Assembly (NCBI GenBank): GCA_902363735.1
Contig: CABJBA010000004.1
Span: 248,001-312,000 of the forward strand
Reading direction: 5' to 3'
DNA: 64,000 nt
From: Clostridiaceae bacterium
Lineage (GTDB): Bacteria; Bacillota; Clostridia; Lachnospirales; Lachnospiraceae
Shown here: in pieces, positions 54,794 to 63,372 of the stretch
Position numbering within the stretch: position 1 is the stretch's first letter
Layout: every line of letters starts with the position of its first letter
The notes under the pieces: model-generated
What the model saw: the letters and a program-made list of their open reading frames with translations, nothing else
Databases searched by the model: none
Told to the model about the DNA's origin: nothing
Translations under genes and position numbers: made by a program

Positions 54794-55812
54794 ACTTCTA
54801 CCTCCTCAGACTCAAAATTTGCTTTTAAATATTGTTCCACTTCCAGGATCTGCTCTTTGCTGCCCTTAACCTGAAGTCCGATAACGGTTAACACTGCTCC
54901 CTGCATTTCATTGACCGACATAAACAGCGTACTAATTTCAGCCGTAAACCGTTTTCTCAAGTCAGGGGTAAAAGTATCACAGACATTTCCATTGAGGCAC
55001 CGGGCCATGAAAATCCTGGAATTCTGGTTTTGGGCTGCCGCATCGGCAAGAATGGTTTCCGGAATTGACCGGTCCACAACCGTATCCACAAATGTCCTTG
55101 TAATAGGCTGTACCGGTCTTGCAAAGACTTCCTTTACATCTCCCATTTCAACCACATAACCATCCTCCATTACAGCCACCTTATTACATATCTTCTGGAC
55201 AATATTAATCTGGTGGGTAATAATCATAATGGTAATATTCAGTTCCCGGTTAACCTTCTTCAATAGGTTTAAGATAGAATCTGTTGTCTTAGGGTCCAGA
55301 GCACTGGTGGGCTCATCGCAAAGTAAAATGCTGGGGTTTGTAGTTAAAGCCCTGGCAATGCCAACTCTCTGCTTCTGGCCTCCGGACAGTTTTCCGGGGT
55401 ATGTATCCGCCTTATCGGACAATTCTACGTATTCCAGAATTTCATTGACCCGTCTTTTGATTTCATCCTTTGGGGTGTGGTTGAGGATCAGAGGCATTGC
55501 CACATTTTCAAAGACGGTTTTGGCCTCCAGCAGGTTAAACTGCTGGAAGATCATGGAAATATTCTTTCTGGCTTTTCTCAGATCATTTCCCTTTAACTCA
55601 TTAATTACAACGCCATTTACGGTCACCCGTCCTGAGGTTGGCCGTTCCAGGGCGTTCACCATTCGGATCAGGGTGGATTTTCCTGCGCCGCTGTAACCAA
55701 CCACTCCGAAAATGTCTCCTTTGTCCACGGCTAAGTTTATGTCCTTACAGGCATGTACCTGCATTTTTTTGCTGTTAAAGGTTTTTTCTACGTTTTCAAA
55801 TTGAATGATCAT
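54790..55812 (-). CDS. metN: MetN-family ABC transporter ATP-binding protein
   Basis: The start at 55812 is the second in-frame ATG, with AAGGG upstream. The 340 residues carry the Walker A motif GYSGAGKSTL near residue 38, the signature LSGGQKQRVGIARALT, Walker B ILLCDEPTSALDP and the switch His in IMIITHQINIV. The C-terminal 80 residues form the NIL (ACT-like) domain that gives trans-inhibition by methionine. It powers uptake with MetI and MetQ. It follows the DapA-family gene by 26 bp in the same operon. Confidence 0.92.
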   Translation of the reverse strand: MIIQFENVEKTFNSKKMQVHACKDINLAVDKGDIFGVVGYSGAGKSTLIRMVNALERPTSGRVTVNGVVINELKGNDLRKARKNISMIFQQFNLLEAKTVFENVAMPLILNHTPKDEIKRRVNEILEYVELSDKADTYPGKLSGGQKQRVGIARALTTNPSILLCDEPTSALDPKTTDSILNLLKKVNRELNITIMIITHQINIVQKICNKVAVMEDGYVVEMGDVKEVFARPVQPITRTFVDTVVDRSIPETILADAAAQNQNSRIFMARCLNGNVCDTFTPDLRKRFTAEISTLFMSVNEMQGAVLTVIGLQVKGSKEQILEVEQYLKANFESEEVEV

Positions 55813-55838
55813 CGGATCGTCGCCCTTCATAGGTAGAT

Positions 55839-56756
55839 TCAGCGTTTTACGCCGTATTTGTCAATAACTCCCAGCTCTCCCATAAGCTTTTCCAACTCCA
55901 GAAGCTTACTTCCGCCAAAGTCCTGGTAGGGTTTGCGCAGATGGCCTCCCGGCAGACCCAGAACGTTTAAAGCCGCCTTAATAACAATTGGGTTGGAAAA
56001 TGTGTAAAGGGCCTGAAGAAGGGGGAACCATTTAAAATATTCTGTTCTTCCTTCTTCTATAATGTCCATGGAAGTCCACGGTCTGGAATAAAGAGCTGCC
56101 TCTTCCGGTATGATGTTGCCTCCGATATTGGCAGTTCCTGTCCCCCCTACTCCAAGGGTTGGAATGACAATGGAATATTTGGGAAAATCGCAGCACATGA
56201 TCTTTATTTTTCCTTCACAAAGTCTTTGAACCTGAACTAATTGTTCCACACTGGAGGTAGCCTCTTTATCCACTACAAAATGAGGATGCTTATCGGATAA
56301 GGTCTTTATGGTTTCAGGAGTCACCAAAACTCCAAGTCTTGACGGATTATTATAGATTCCGCAGGGGATTTCAACCGCACTCATACATTCATCTAAGTGG
56401 GCAAGGGCCGCTGACTGAGGAACCAGTACATAAGGCGGTACAGTAAAAATGACTCCGTCTGCTCCCTCTGTCTGGCAGTATTTTGCAAAATCCACGCTGG
56501 ACTCGGTTGTCAGAGCGGAGGCTGAGAAAAACACCGGAATCCTGCCTTTTGTTATCTTGATAACCTCATGGACAATTTCCTTTTTTTCTTCCAGTGACAA
56601 AAGAGTGACCTCTCCGGCCGAGCCAAGAACAAAGAGCTGGGAAGTCCCATATTTAATCTGGCGTTCAATCAGCGTTTCAAATGATTTGTAATCAATCTTA
56701 TTATCTTCTGTAAATGGAGTTGGCATAGCAACCCATGAGCCTGTTAAATTTATCAT
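55839..56756 (-). CDS. Dihydrodipicolinate synthase/N-acetylneuraminate lyase family aldolase
   Basis: The 305-residue TIM-barrel aldolase has the Schiff-base Lys in HFVVDKEATSSVEQL near residue 164, the Tyr of GIYNNPSRLGVLV, and the N-terminal VLGSAGEVTLLSLEEKKEIV (GTTGE-like) loop. The family condenses or cleaves pyruvate with an aldehyde (DapA, NanA, 2-keto-3-deoxy-gluconate aldolases and others). Being the first gene of the MetNIQ-like operon rather than a lysine or sialic acid locus suggests a special role, perhaps on an imported amino-acid-derived compound. The substrate cannot be assigned. Confidence 0.87.
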   Translation of the reverse strand: MINLTGSWVAMPTPFTEDNKIDYKSFETLIERQIKYGTSQLFVLGSAGEVTLLSLEEKKEIVHEVIKITKGRIPVFFSASALTTESSVDFAKYCQTEGADGVIFTVPPYVLVPQSAALAHLDECMSAVEIPCGIYNNPSRLGVLVTPETIKTLSDKHPHFVVDKEATSSVEQLVQVQRLCEGKIKIMCCDFPKYSIVIPTLGVGGTGTANIGGNIIPEEAALYSRPWTSMDIIEEGRTEYFKWFPLLQALYTFSNPIVIKAALNVLGLPGGHLRKPYQDFGGSKLLELEKLMGELGVIDKYGVKR

Positions 56757-56886
56757 ATTTCATTCCTCCTGCATGTATAAAAATGTTTCGCTGTACAATA
56801 GCATACCATTCCTATAGGTTTTTGTATAATAGATAAAAATTACAACTGGTCATAAAATCAACTTATAGCCAGAGATTAAAAAAAGC

Positions 56887-56915
56887 GCCGGCGGAAGGTC
56901 TTTTCTTCCGTTGGC
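56887..56915 (-). terminator. Terminator after the chemotaxis receptor gene
   Basis: The stem GCCGGCGGAAG/CTTCCGTTGGC (two G-U/T pairs, 7-base loop) is followed on the minus strand by CGCTTTTTTT. The 56757-57048 spacer otherwise holds the upstream region of the DapA-family operon, with a CCTATAGG palindrome near 56811; no riboswitch was recognised. Confidence 0.75.
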
Positions 56916-57048
56916 ACCTTGTTAGCAGGGTGTTCTTTTTTCTCTTCTCATAAACTGTAAATTATATCCAGAACTTACTTTGTCCAGTACAGTCCATTAT
57001 TTTTCAGGTATTTTTCTTCTGATTATATTATAAGAAGCGCCGGATAAT

Positions 57049-58998
57049 TTAATTCTTTAACAGCTTAAACTTTAAAACCTCCTGATTTAATATCTGGGCC
57101 TGGGCCGCCAGCTCTTCACTGGACGAAGAACTTTCCTGAGCTGTTGCTGCATTGGATTGAACCACTGCAGAAACCTGAGACACTCCTTCTCTGATCTGCT
57201 CAATTGCACGGGCCTGTTCCAGGGAGGCGTATTGGATTTCTTCGATTACATTCTCTAAAAGGACCGACTTTTCAGCAATCTCCCTCAAGACTTCAGCAGT
57301 CTCATCAGTCTGCTTCCTTCCCTCTGAAACTGCGTCTGCCGTTTGACCAATGAGCTGTGCTGTCTGTTTTGCCGCCTCAGCGGATTTAGCTGATAAATTG
57401 CGCACCTCTCCGGCCACCACCGCAAAGCCCTGACCTGCGTCTCCTGCACGGGCAGCTTCAACTGCAGCATTTAAAGCCAGAATATTAGTCTGAAATGCAA
57501 TGTCCTCAATAATTTTTGTAATTCCAGATATCTTTTCAGAAAACCGGCTTACTTCCTTCATAGCCGTATTCAGACTATCCATGTGCTTATTGCCCTCATT
57601 GACCCTCTCTCCTGACTGGATTATATAATCGGAGGCAATTTTCACATATTCTTTATTTTTTAACGCCTTCTCAGAAACATGTTCAATAGAACCATTTAAG
57701 CCTTCCACGGATTCCGTCTGCATGGCAGAACCGGATGCAAGGGTCTGGGCGACACCGGAAACCTGGCTTGCCCCATAGCTGACCTCCTGGGCGGAGGAAT
57801 GAATATTCAGCATAATATCATTTAAACGGTTAGCAATCATTTCCATAGAAGTACGTATACCATTGAATTCACCGGGATATTTACAATCGCTTTGGACCGT
57901 AAGATTTCCACTGGAAATCTCCTGAAGAAAGCAGGAAATGTCACAAATGATATCCCTGTATTTCCCGGCCATCTCATTGACCTTTTCTCCTATTTCCCCA
58001 ATCTCATCCCTGCGTTTCATATGGAGCTCAATGTCCAGATTTCCGGCAGACAGCTTGTCAATGGCATCAACCACCTGTCCGATGGGCCTGGTAATCCGGT
58101 TGGTAATACGAAGCATAACTAAAACTGCAAGGATCATAGAAACAGCTCCCAGTATAACGGCGTTTAAGATAGATCTGTTGACCCCGGACATAAATTCCGC
58201 TTCAGAAGCCGTTACATTTACCGACCAGCCGTTGGTATCTTTTACAGGAGCATAGGAGCCAAACTTGCTTTCACCCTTCCATTGGTAAAATTCAAAGCCT
58301 GTTTCACCTTTGATCATGGCGGCTTCCAGCTTTGCAATTTCTCCATATACCGCTTGATTGGTTTTTGCAGACTCTATATCATTTTGCTGTAATAACACCA
58401 TGGAAAAATCTTCATGAGCTACTTTTGTTCCCTCACTGTTCAAAATATAGGTACTTCCCGTATCTCCAATTCTTGTATCTGCAACCATGGCTTCAAAAAC
58501 AGAATAAGGAAATTCCAGCATAATGACCAGATCATCATAGGGATATGCGTATTCAAAGGTCACGGAATCCTTGTTAATCAAAGGGTCTGACACAGAAGGA
58601 ATTCCGCTTTTTGCCAGAAGGAATACACTGCTTTCTTCATAAGACTTTTTATTCACAATGGACAATCCATCAGACGATATGATATCAATATTTTTAAGAC
58701 CATATTGAGAACATAAGATTCTAAGGAATATGTTAATATTTCCATCTTTTTGAACATTTCCCTTCATATAAAGGGCGATGGACTCAGATATAATGGAATA
58801 CTCCTTTAGCTGCTGGGTTACCTTTTCAGAAACCAGCTCCGAGGTTTCCTTTAAGCTTTTCTCCAGTGATTTTCTTGTGGTTTCATAAGTCAGGTAAATG
58901 GAACCTGCGGACAGTACGAATACAATAGAAATAATACACGCCATCGTAAATGTCACTAACTCTTTTTTTATGCCTTTGCGTTTTCTTTTCCTTTTCAT
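57049..58998 (-). CDS. Methyl-accepting chemotaxis protein (dCache, HAMP, MA)
   Basis: The 649-residue receptor has a first membrane helix at about 14-34 and an extracellular dCache-type sensor (about 40-270; [20 protein letters not shown] and [20 protein letters not shown]). A second helix (about 277-297) leads to a HAMP domain ([20 protein letters not shown]) and the signalling hairpin with [20 protein letters not shown] and [20 protein letters not shown]. It senses a small molecule, often an amino acid or sugar, and controls CheA. No other chemotaxis genes are in the window. Its nearness to the amino acid importer hints at an amino acid ligand; that is weak. Confidence 0.93.
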   Translation of the reverse strand: MKRKRKRKGIKKELVTFTMACIISIVFVLSAGSIYLTYETTRKSLEKSLKETSELVSEKVTQQLKEYSIISESIALYMKGNVQKDGNINIFLRILCSQYGLKNIDIISSDGLSIVNKKSYEESSVFLLAKSGIPSVSDPLINKDSVTFEYAYPYDDLVIMLEFPYSVFEAMVADTRIGDTGSTYILNSEGTKVAHEDFSMVLLQQNDIESAKTNQAVYGEIAKLEAAMIKGETGFEFYQWKGESKFGSYAPVKDTNGWSVNVTASEAEFMSGVNRSILNAVILGAVSMILAVLVMLRITNRITRPIGQVVDAIDKLSAGNLDIELHMKRRDEIGEIGEKVNEMAGKYRDIICDISCFLQEISSGNLTVQSDCKYPGEFNGIRTSMEMIANRLNDIMLNIHSSAQEVSYGASQVSGVAQTLASGSAMQTESVEGLNGSIEHVSEKALKNKEYVKIASDYIIQSGERVNEGNKHMDSLNTAMKEVSRFSEKISGITKIIEDIAFQTNILALNAAVEAARAGDAGQGFAVVAGEVRNLSAKSAEAAKQTAQLIGQTADAVSEGRKQTDETAEVLREIAEKSVLLENVIEEIQYASLEQARAIEQIREGVSQVSAVVQSNAATAQESSSSSEELAAQAQILNQEVLKFKLLKN

Positions 58999-59142
58999 TT
59001 TTCGTTATCCTCCGATATCCTGTTTGTCCCTTTGCTGTAAGAATTTACAGCAGTTCAATGTGTATATCGGTCAATTTTTAGATAACTATATCCATTTTAC
59101 CAATGTTTTACAATAGCTTTTCCAATTTTTTACAAACAACAA

Positions 59143-59166
59143 GACACTGATGATATAACCAGTGTC
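59143..59166 (-). terminator. Predicted terminator after the YcxB-like gene
   Basis: GACACTG/CAGTGTC stem with a 10-base loop, followed on the minus strand by TTGTTGTTTG. It lies about 58 bp beyond the YcxB-like stop. Confidence 0.55.
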
Positions 59167-59223
59167 CTGCTCCATTTACATGAAAATTCTGCATTCAAAA
59201 TATTATATTTTGGCGACTTCGTT

Positions 59224-59772
59224 TTATGATTGTTTTCTATCTCTTAAAATATCAATCTTCCCATTGATAAAATCAAGAAATTTGTCTTTCTCCATCTCTG
59301 TTGAAAAAACGGATACTGGAAGAATATATGCCTGCATAGAGCTAAAATAAATATAAATAGCCTTTTCTGTTACAGCAACTTTTTCCATCAAAGAATACTT
59401 TGTTATATTTTCAGTATCGGGTGTAATTTCATGTATCTTCTCATCATCAAACATCAAGACGGCATCATTGCTATAAGGCAGTCTGCCTTCTTTTTTCATT
59501 TTTAAAATTCTTTTATTCATGGATTTTAGAATCACCTTTTTGCTATATGCAATGCATAAAACAGAAAAAACTGCCATCAATATAGCTTCCGTCAAAATCA
59601 ATCCAAAATCAGAACCTGCAATACAAAATATAACAACTACCATAAAACAGATGAATGGAATAAGAAATCTGACAGAAGTCAAATATTTCTTACCAGAAGG
59701 ACTATTTAATAAATGATATTGGTTAAATAGTAAATAATCTTCATCATTTAAAGTAACTTTGAATTCAAACAT
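59224..59772 (-). CDS. YcxB-like family membrane protein
   Basis: The 182-residue protein begins with a short soluble segment (FKVTLNDEDYLLFNQYHLLN) and two hydrophobic helices (about 35-75: FLIPFICFMVVVIFCIAGSD and ILMAVFSVLCIAYSKKVIL). It ends with a C-terminal domain, ITPDTENITKYSLMEKVAVT then KAIYIYFSSMQAYILPVSVF, characteristic of the YcxB-like fold (PH-like). Function in this family is unknown. It is transcribed alone between YwbE-like and receptor genes. Confidence 0.72.
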   Translation of the reverse strand: MFEFKVTLNDEDYLLFNQYHLLNSPSGKKYLTSVRFLIPFICFMVVVIFCIAGSDFGLILTEAILMAVFSVLCIAYSKKVILKSMNKRILKMKKEGRLPYSNDAVLMFDDEKIHEITPDTENITKYSLMEKVAVTEKAIYIYFSSMQAYILPVSVFSTEMEKDKFLDFINGKIDILRDRKQS

Positions 59773-59846
59773 AACTTTTACCTCTTTTCTATAAAAATCA
59801 CGGGTATGCGGGGTTCTTTTGCATCTGAGTATTTAACATCTCTAAC

Positions 59847-60038
59847 TCATAATATTTCCTGAACTCTTCCCACTTGTCCATTTGTTAACATTACTTTAAT
59901 ACCATGAGGGTGAAAACTACTGTTGGTCAATATTTTTCCAACAATTCCTTCTGTTAGTTTTCCCGTTCTTTGGTCAGCTTTCAATACGATTTTTACTGTT
60001 GCACCTATTTTAACATCAATTCTATTTTGTCCGCTCAT
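59847..60038 (-). CDS. YwbE family small protein (DUF2196)
   Basis: The 63 residues match the short YwbE family: VKIGATVKIVLKADQRTGKL, GIVGKILTNSSFHPHGIKV and MLTNGQVGRVQEIL. The compact beta-barrel-like sequence with a GxVKI pattern suggests an RNA- or nucleotide-binding small protein, but no function is established. It is about 75 bp from the YcxB-like gene downstream and carries a TTTTTTTCC-rich 5' region. The family and length make the call secure. Confidence 0.85.
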   Translation of the reverse strand: MSGQNRIDVKIGATVKIVLKADQRTGKLTEGIVGKILTNSSFHPHGIKVMLTNGQVGRVQEIL

Positions 60039-60156
60039 TTTTTTTCCTCGTTTTAGCTTGATTTAGTCTATAATATATTGTTTTGCACGTTATTTTTTTA
60101 ATTGGGGCATTCACTTATTCATAAGTTGGAAATTTGTCTTTTCAAAATTATCCGGA

Positions 60157-60750
60157 TTAAAATCCTAACTCCTGATCCACAAAGATAATTTCACACTTCA
60201 TACCTAGGGGCACTCGTTCGATCACCGAAATAATACGGCATATTCGATCAGGACTATTGCAATCATAACATTTATCTCCCTTGATTGCACATGGCGTTTT
60301 GACTCCCAATCGTCTGGCATTCAATGGCGCAGCTACATTTTTACATCGTGAATATGCTTCGCTAATAGTGGAAGTGATTTTATTTTTCCCAATAATATAG
60401 TAACAGGTTTGAGGGCCAAAGGCAGTCATTGCAACACGGTTTCCTGTTCCATCAATATTAAAAATCTCTCCGGTCTCCGTTATTGCATTCGCACTGGTTA
60501 TATATATATCTGCACAGTTTGCAAGTTTTCGCACTGCCAAACCTGGAATTTTATTGTGCCATATAACCACATTATTTTGTTGCAGAGTCTCAAACAAGCC
60601 CATTTCCTTTAAAGTTTCACTTCCACCAAATCCAATCGTTCGATTTTGTAAAGTATCAGCAAGATAACAGCAAGCAGCTTCTTTTGTTGAAAATAACTGT
60701 GTTGTAAATCCATGACGCTCAAAATTATGTTTTATTTGTGAATAGTCCAT
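60157..60750 (-). CDS. LUD domain protein
   Basis: The 197-residue protein has the LUD (lactate utilisation) domain layout. IGFGGSETLKEMGLFETLQQ follows an N-terminal helix, ANCADIYITSANAITETGEI carries the conserved Thr/Ala-Ile-x-Glu-Thr-Gly segment, and VKTPCAIKGDKCYDCNSPDR adds a Cys-rich motif not typical of LutC. Proteins of this kind are linked to lactate oxidation or ATP-independent metabolic enzymes. Here it is a single gene without lutA/lutB. The CxxxxxCxxC segment could bind a metal or Fe-S cluster. Confidence 0.82.
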   Translation of the reverse strand: MDYSQIKHNFERHGFTTQLFSTKEAACCYLADTLQNRTIGFGGSETLKEMGLFETLQQNNVVIWHNKIPGLAVRKLANCADIYITSANAITETGEIFNIDGTGNRVAMTAFGPQTCYYIIGKNKITSTISEAYSRCKNVAAPLNARRLGVKTPCAIKGDKCYDCNSPDRICRIISVIERVPLGMKCEIIFVDQELGF

Positions 60751-60984
60751 AAATTTATCTCCTATACAGAATAATGTTTGACGGTCAGTTCTGGACTTGT
60801 GTCAATGGCGCAGACACAAGTTCATAAACATGTTATCACACTGATCCGTAAATATCCACTGTTATAAGACTTAAGTAATATATTGAAAAAAGTCAATAAC
60901 TTTCTTTATTTAAAGAACGAACTGCTATAATAAAGCTGATTGTACTTAAGGCAAGGAGAAGTCCCCCCAATAAAACCCAAAAAA

Positions 60985-61029
60985 AGCTGTCAAGAATTTA
61001 CGCAGGAACAGCGCTTACTCTTGACAGCT
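60985..61029 (-). terminator. Terminator after the cupin gene
   Basis: AGCTGTCAAGA pairs perfectly with TCTTGACAGCT (23-base inner region) and is followed by TTTTTTTGGG on the minus strand. It ends the ABC/DUF364/cupin operon. The remaining 60751-60984 holds no gene. Confidence 0.82.
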
Positions 61030-61048
61030 TGGAGCCGGTTAAAAAAAC

Positions 61049-61705
61049 TTATTCTATTGTAAGTAAAAGAGCCATTTTAAATCTTCCTTCTGCCTTAACA
61101 CTATGAAGTCCATTTTTTTCAAAACGAAAGTTTTCACCCTCTTTTATAGGATAACTTTTCCCTTCATAGTTAATTGTCGCTTTTCCCTCCAGTGCAAAAA
61201 ACAATGCATCTCCAGGAGCCCTGTGTTCAGAAAGCATACATCCATCATCAAACGACAGAATCATAAACTTCATACCTTGGCTGGAGGCAAGGTCAATGTT
61301 AGCAATGCTCTCCGCCTCATAATCTATCATATTCTTTAAATCAAACACCTCATTAGCTTTTAAAATTTCGTTCATTTTACTTCCTTTCTCAAATAATATT
61401 TCTGTGTATACGAGTCCTGTTTCTCCCACAGTATTAACTCCACACAATGTTCCCTCATGTAAAAAAACTATTTTTTGCGAATCCATCTGTACCTTATTAC
61501 CATCTGCACCAATATCAAATAAACCTGTTCCATAGGCTCCAATATAGATAACAGGATTATTATAAGCTTCTGAGCTTATATCCGTGCCGCTTCCCAGGGA
61601 AAAATGCTGTACCATAGACTTATTCCCTATTTTTGCTTTTGTTGATATTGTCATGCCTGCTTTTGGCACATGTTTCTTTGAAATGGAATATACCCCTGTT
61701 TGCAA
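61049..61705 (-). CDS. Cupin domain protein, two half-barrels
   Basis: The 218 residues appear to contain two cupin-like halves. The first (about 30-105) includes VIYIGAYGTGLFDIGADGNK. The second (about 130-215) has the more canonical GCMLSEHRAPGDALFFALEG and later FRFEKNGLHSVKAEG, with His residues suitable for metal binding (H-x-R... G-L-H-S). It is the last gene of the FecCD-type ABC/DUF364 operon, 21 bp after DUF364. It may bind the imported metal or chelate, or act as a sensor. Not assigned to a named family. Confidence 0.75.
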   Translation of the reverse strand: MQTGVYSISKKHVPKAGMTISTKAKIGNKSMVQHFSLGSGTDISSEAYNNPVIYIGAYGTGLFDIGADGNKVQMDSQKIVFLHEGTLCGVNTVGETGLVYTEILFEKGSKMNEILKANEVFDLKNMIDYEAESIANIDLASSQGMKFMILSFDDGCMLSEHRAPGDALFFALEGKATINYEGKSYPIKEGENFRFEKNGLHSVKAEGRFKMALLLTIE

Positions 61706-61726
61706 AATACTTCCTCCTGTAAGTTT

Positions 61727-62566
61727 TCAGACACGCTTAAGTTCATAGCAATCCATATAAGATAAATCCATTCCTTCCGGAATTGCAGCAAAGGAAGACT
61801 CATAATATGCTTCTTTGTCCTTTACCGAAGCACTGAATATATAATTATATCCCAGATCAAACAGATATTCCGGACATAATTCAGCGCTAGGACCATAAAT
61901 CCCTCTGATTTTTGCATGTTTACATGTATTAAGAATATCTTTATAGGTATTATTAACAATTGTGCATCCAGTCATTACTACAATATCCAGACTTTCAAGC
62001 ACCTCTTTATGTTGAAGAGCATTGTCTCCAAGATGCCAGTGGATGTTTTCCGGATATACCTTCGTCTCATTCCCAATTCTATAATTTAAAATTCCCTTGG
62101 GGTCCCGAAAATCAAAAGCATGAAATTCCTTACACCTTCCAAGAAAAACTTCATTGTATAAACCATAACCTATGATTCCAACCTTTTTATCTTTTACATC
62201 ATAGTCAAAAATACGTCCTTCTGTCCGGATTATTCCCCTGTCATTCAGTCTGTCCGCTGAGTTAAAGGGCTTGCTTAAGAGATTGCACAAACAAGCTGCT
62301 ATTGTTCTCAGTTCCGGATCAGAGCCCTTAATCAGTTCATAAACACAGTCATCTGCCGGTCTGCCAATGAACGTTTTTAATAGTTTCTCATATTCTTCAA
62401 AACTTTTTTCCTGGCCCACTCGCAGTGACATAGATAATCTGTCATTGGTATCGGATACCATGAACCATCTGTATCCCATTACAAATTCTTTTACAATTGG
62501 CACAGGCTCCTTATATTTTTCATAGTTTTTCTGTATCATTTCCATTGCTATGCTTAAATCTTTCAT
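61727..62566 (-). CDS. DUF364 (Rossmann-like) protein linked to metal/chelate ABC transporter
   Basis: The 279 residues show the DUF364 pattern. An N-terminal domain (about 1-120) is followed by a Rossmann-like domain with KVGIIGYGLYNEVFLGRCKE, the VVMTGCTIVNNTYKDILNTC segment and RGIYGPSAELCPEYLFDLGY near the C-terminus. DUF364 proteins are thought to bind or process metal chelates. The start overlaps the upstream ATPase stop by 4 bp, so it is translated with the ABC transporter. A role in handling the imported chelate is likely but unproved. Confidence 0.8.
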   Translation of the reverse strand: MKDLSIAMEMIQKNYEKYKEPVPIVKEFVMGYRWFMVSDTNDRLSMSLRVGQEKSFEEYEKLLKTFIGRPADDCVYELIKGSDPELRTIAACLCNLLSKPFNSADRLNDRGIIRTEGRIFDYDVKDKKVGIIGYGLYNEVFLGRCKEFHAFDFRDPKGILNYRIGNETKVYPENIHWHLGDNALQHKEVLESLDIVVMTGCTIVNNTYKDILNTCKHAKIRGIYGPSAELCPEYLFDLGYNYIFSASVKDKEAYYESSFAAIPEGMDLSYMDCYELKRV

Positions 62567-63372
62567 GATTTTTCTCCTTTTTCGTTCATAATTGAAATAG
62601 GAACAATGCTCTTTACCATACGTTCGTTATATTGGAATTCATTTACTGCAACATTTACACGAAATGCTTTTGAAATATTCTCTTCATTAAGAATATCCTG
62701 AGTCTGCCCATAGATATACTCACCATTACTATTCAGCATGAGCACATCATCAGAAACAGAAATTGCATTGGTTGGATAATGTGTATTCATAACAGCACAT
62801 ATTCCTTCCTCGTGAGCCATACGCTCAATCAGGCTCAGTACCAGTATCTGGTTATGAAAATCAAGACCTGTTTCCGGTTCATCCAGAATAATAAGATCAG
62901 GCTTGTTTATAAGCGCTTTTGCTATAAGCACCATCTGCAGTTCTCCCCCGCTCATATGGTTACAGTCTTTATCTGCCAGTCTTTCTATCCCTATTCGTTT
63001 CATGATTTCTTCAGCCATTTCTATATCTTTGATACCCGGCTGTTCAAAGACTCCAAGATGTGCACTGCGCCCAAGAACAACCATCTCAAGACCTGTAATT
63101 GAAAATGCAAATGCATGAGACTGAGGGATATAGGAAACCTTTGACCACAGCTTTTTTGAATTGATACGTTTTATATCATCTCCATATAAAAAGCTTTTTC
63201 CATCTACCCAGTCCAAAAGTCCAACCATGCATTTTAAAAGTGTTGTTTTCCCCACTCCATTGGGGCCAAGCACAGATAGAATTCTGCCTTTATTTATTTT
63301 AAAGTTAATATTTTTTAATATCTTTTGTTGATGCGGATAGCCGAAGCTTCCATTTTGTACTTCCAGTATCAA
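62563..63372 (-). CDS. ABC transporter ATP-binding protein, iron-siderophore/cobalamin type
   Basis: The 269-residue ATPase has Walker A GPNGVGKTTLLKC near residue 36, signature HMSGGELQMVLIAKAL, Walker B LIILDEPETGLDF and the switch His in MNTHYPTNAI, as in FepC/BtuD/FhuC. It overlaps the FecCD permease stop by 4 bp. It drives uptake of a chelated metal or corrinoid with that permease; the binding protein lies outside the window. The following DUF364 and cupin genes suggest intracellular handling of the ligand. Confidence 0.92.
   Translation of the reverse strand: MILEVQNGSFGYPHQQKILKNINFKINKGRILSVLGPNGVGKTTLLKCMVGLLDWVDGKSFLYGDDIKRINSKKLWSKVSYIPQSHAFAFSITGLEMVVLGRSAHLGVFEQPGIKDIEMAEEIMKRIGIERLADKDCNHMSGGELQMVLIAKALINKPDLIILDEPETGLDFHNQILVLSLIERMAHEEGICAVMNTHYPTNAISVSDDVLMLNSNGEYIYGQTQDILNEENISKAFRVNVAVNEFQYNERMVKSIVPISIMNEKGEKS

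Noticed and set aside
56757..57048. Possible SAM or T-box riboswitch before the MetNIQ-type operon
   Set aside because: No conserved leader elements were recognised; the only strong structure is a terminator for the upstream receptor gene.
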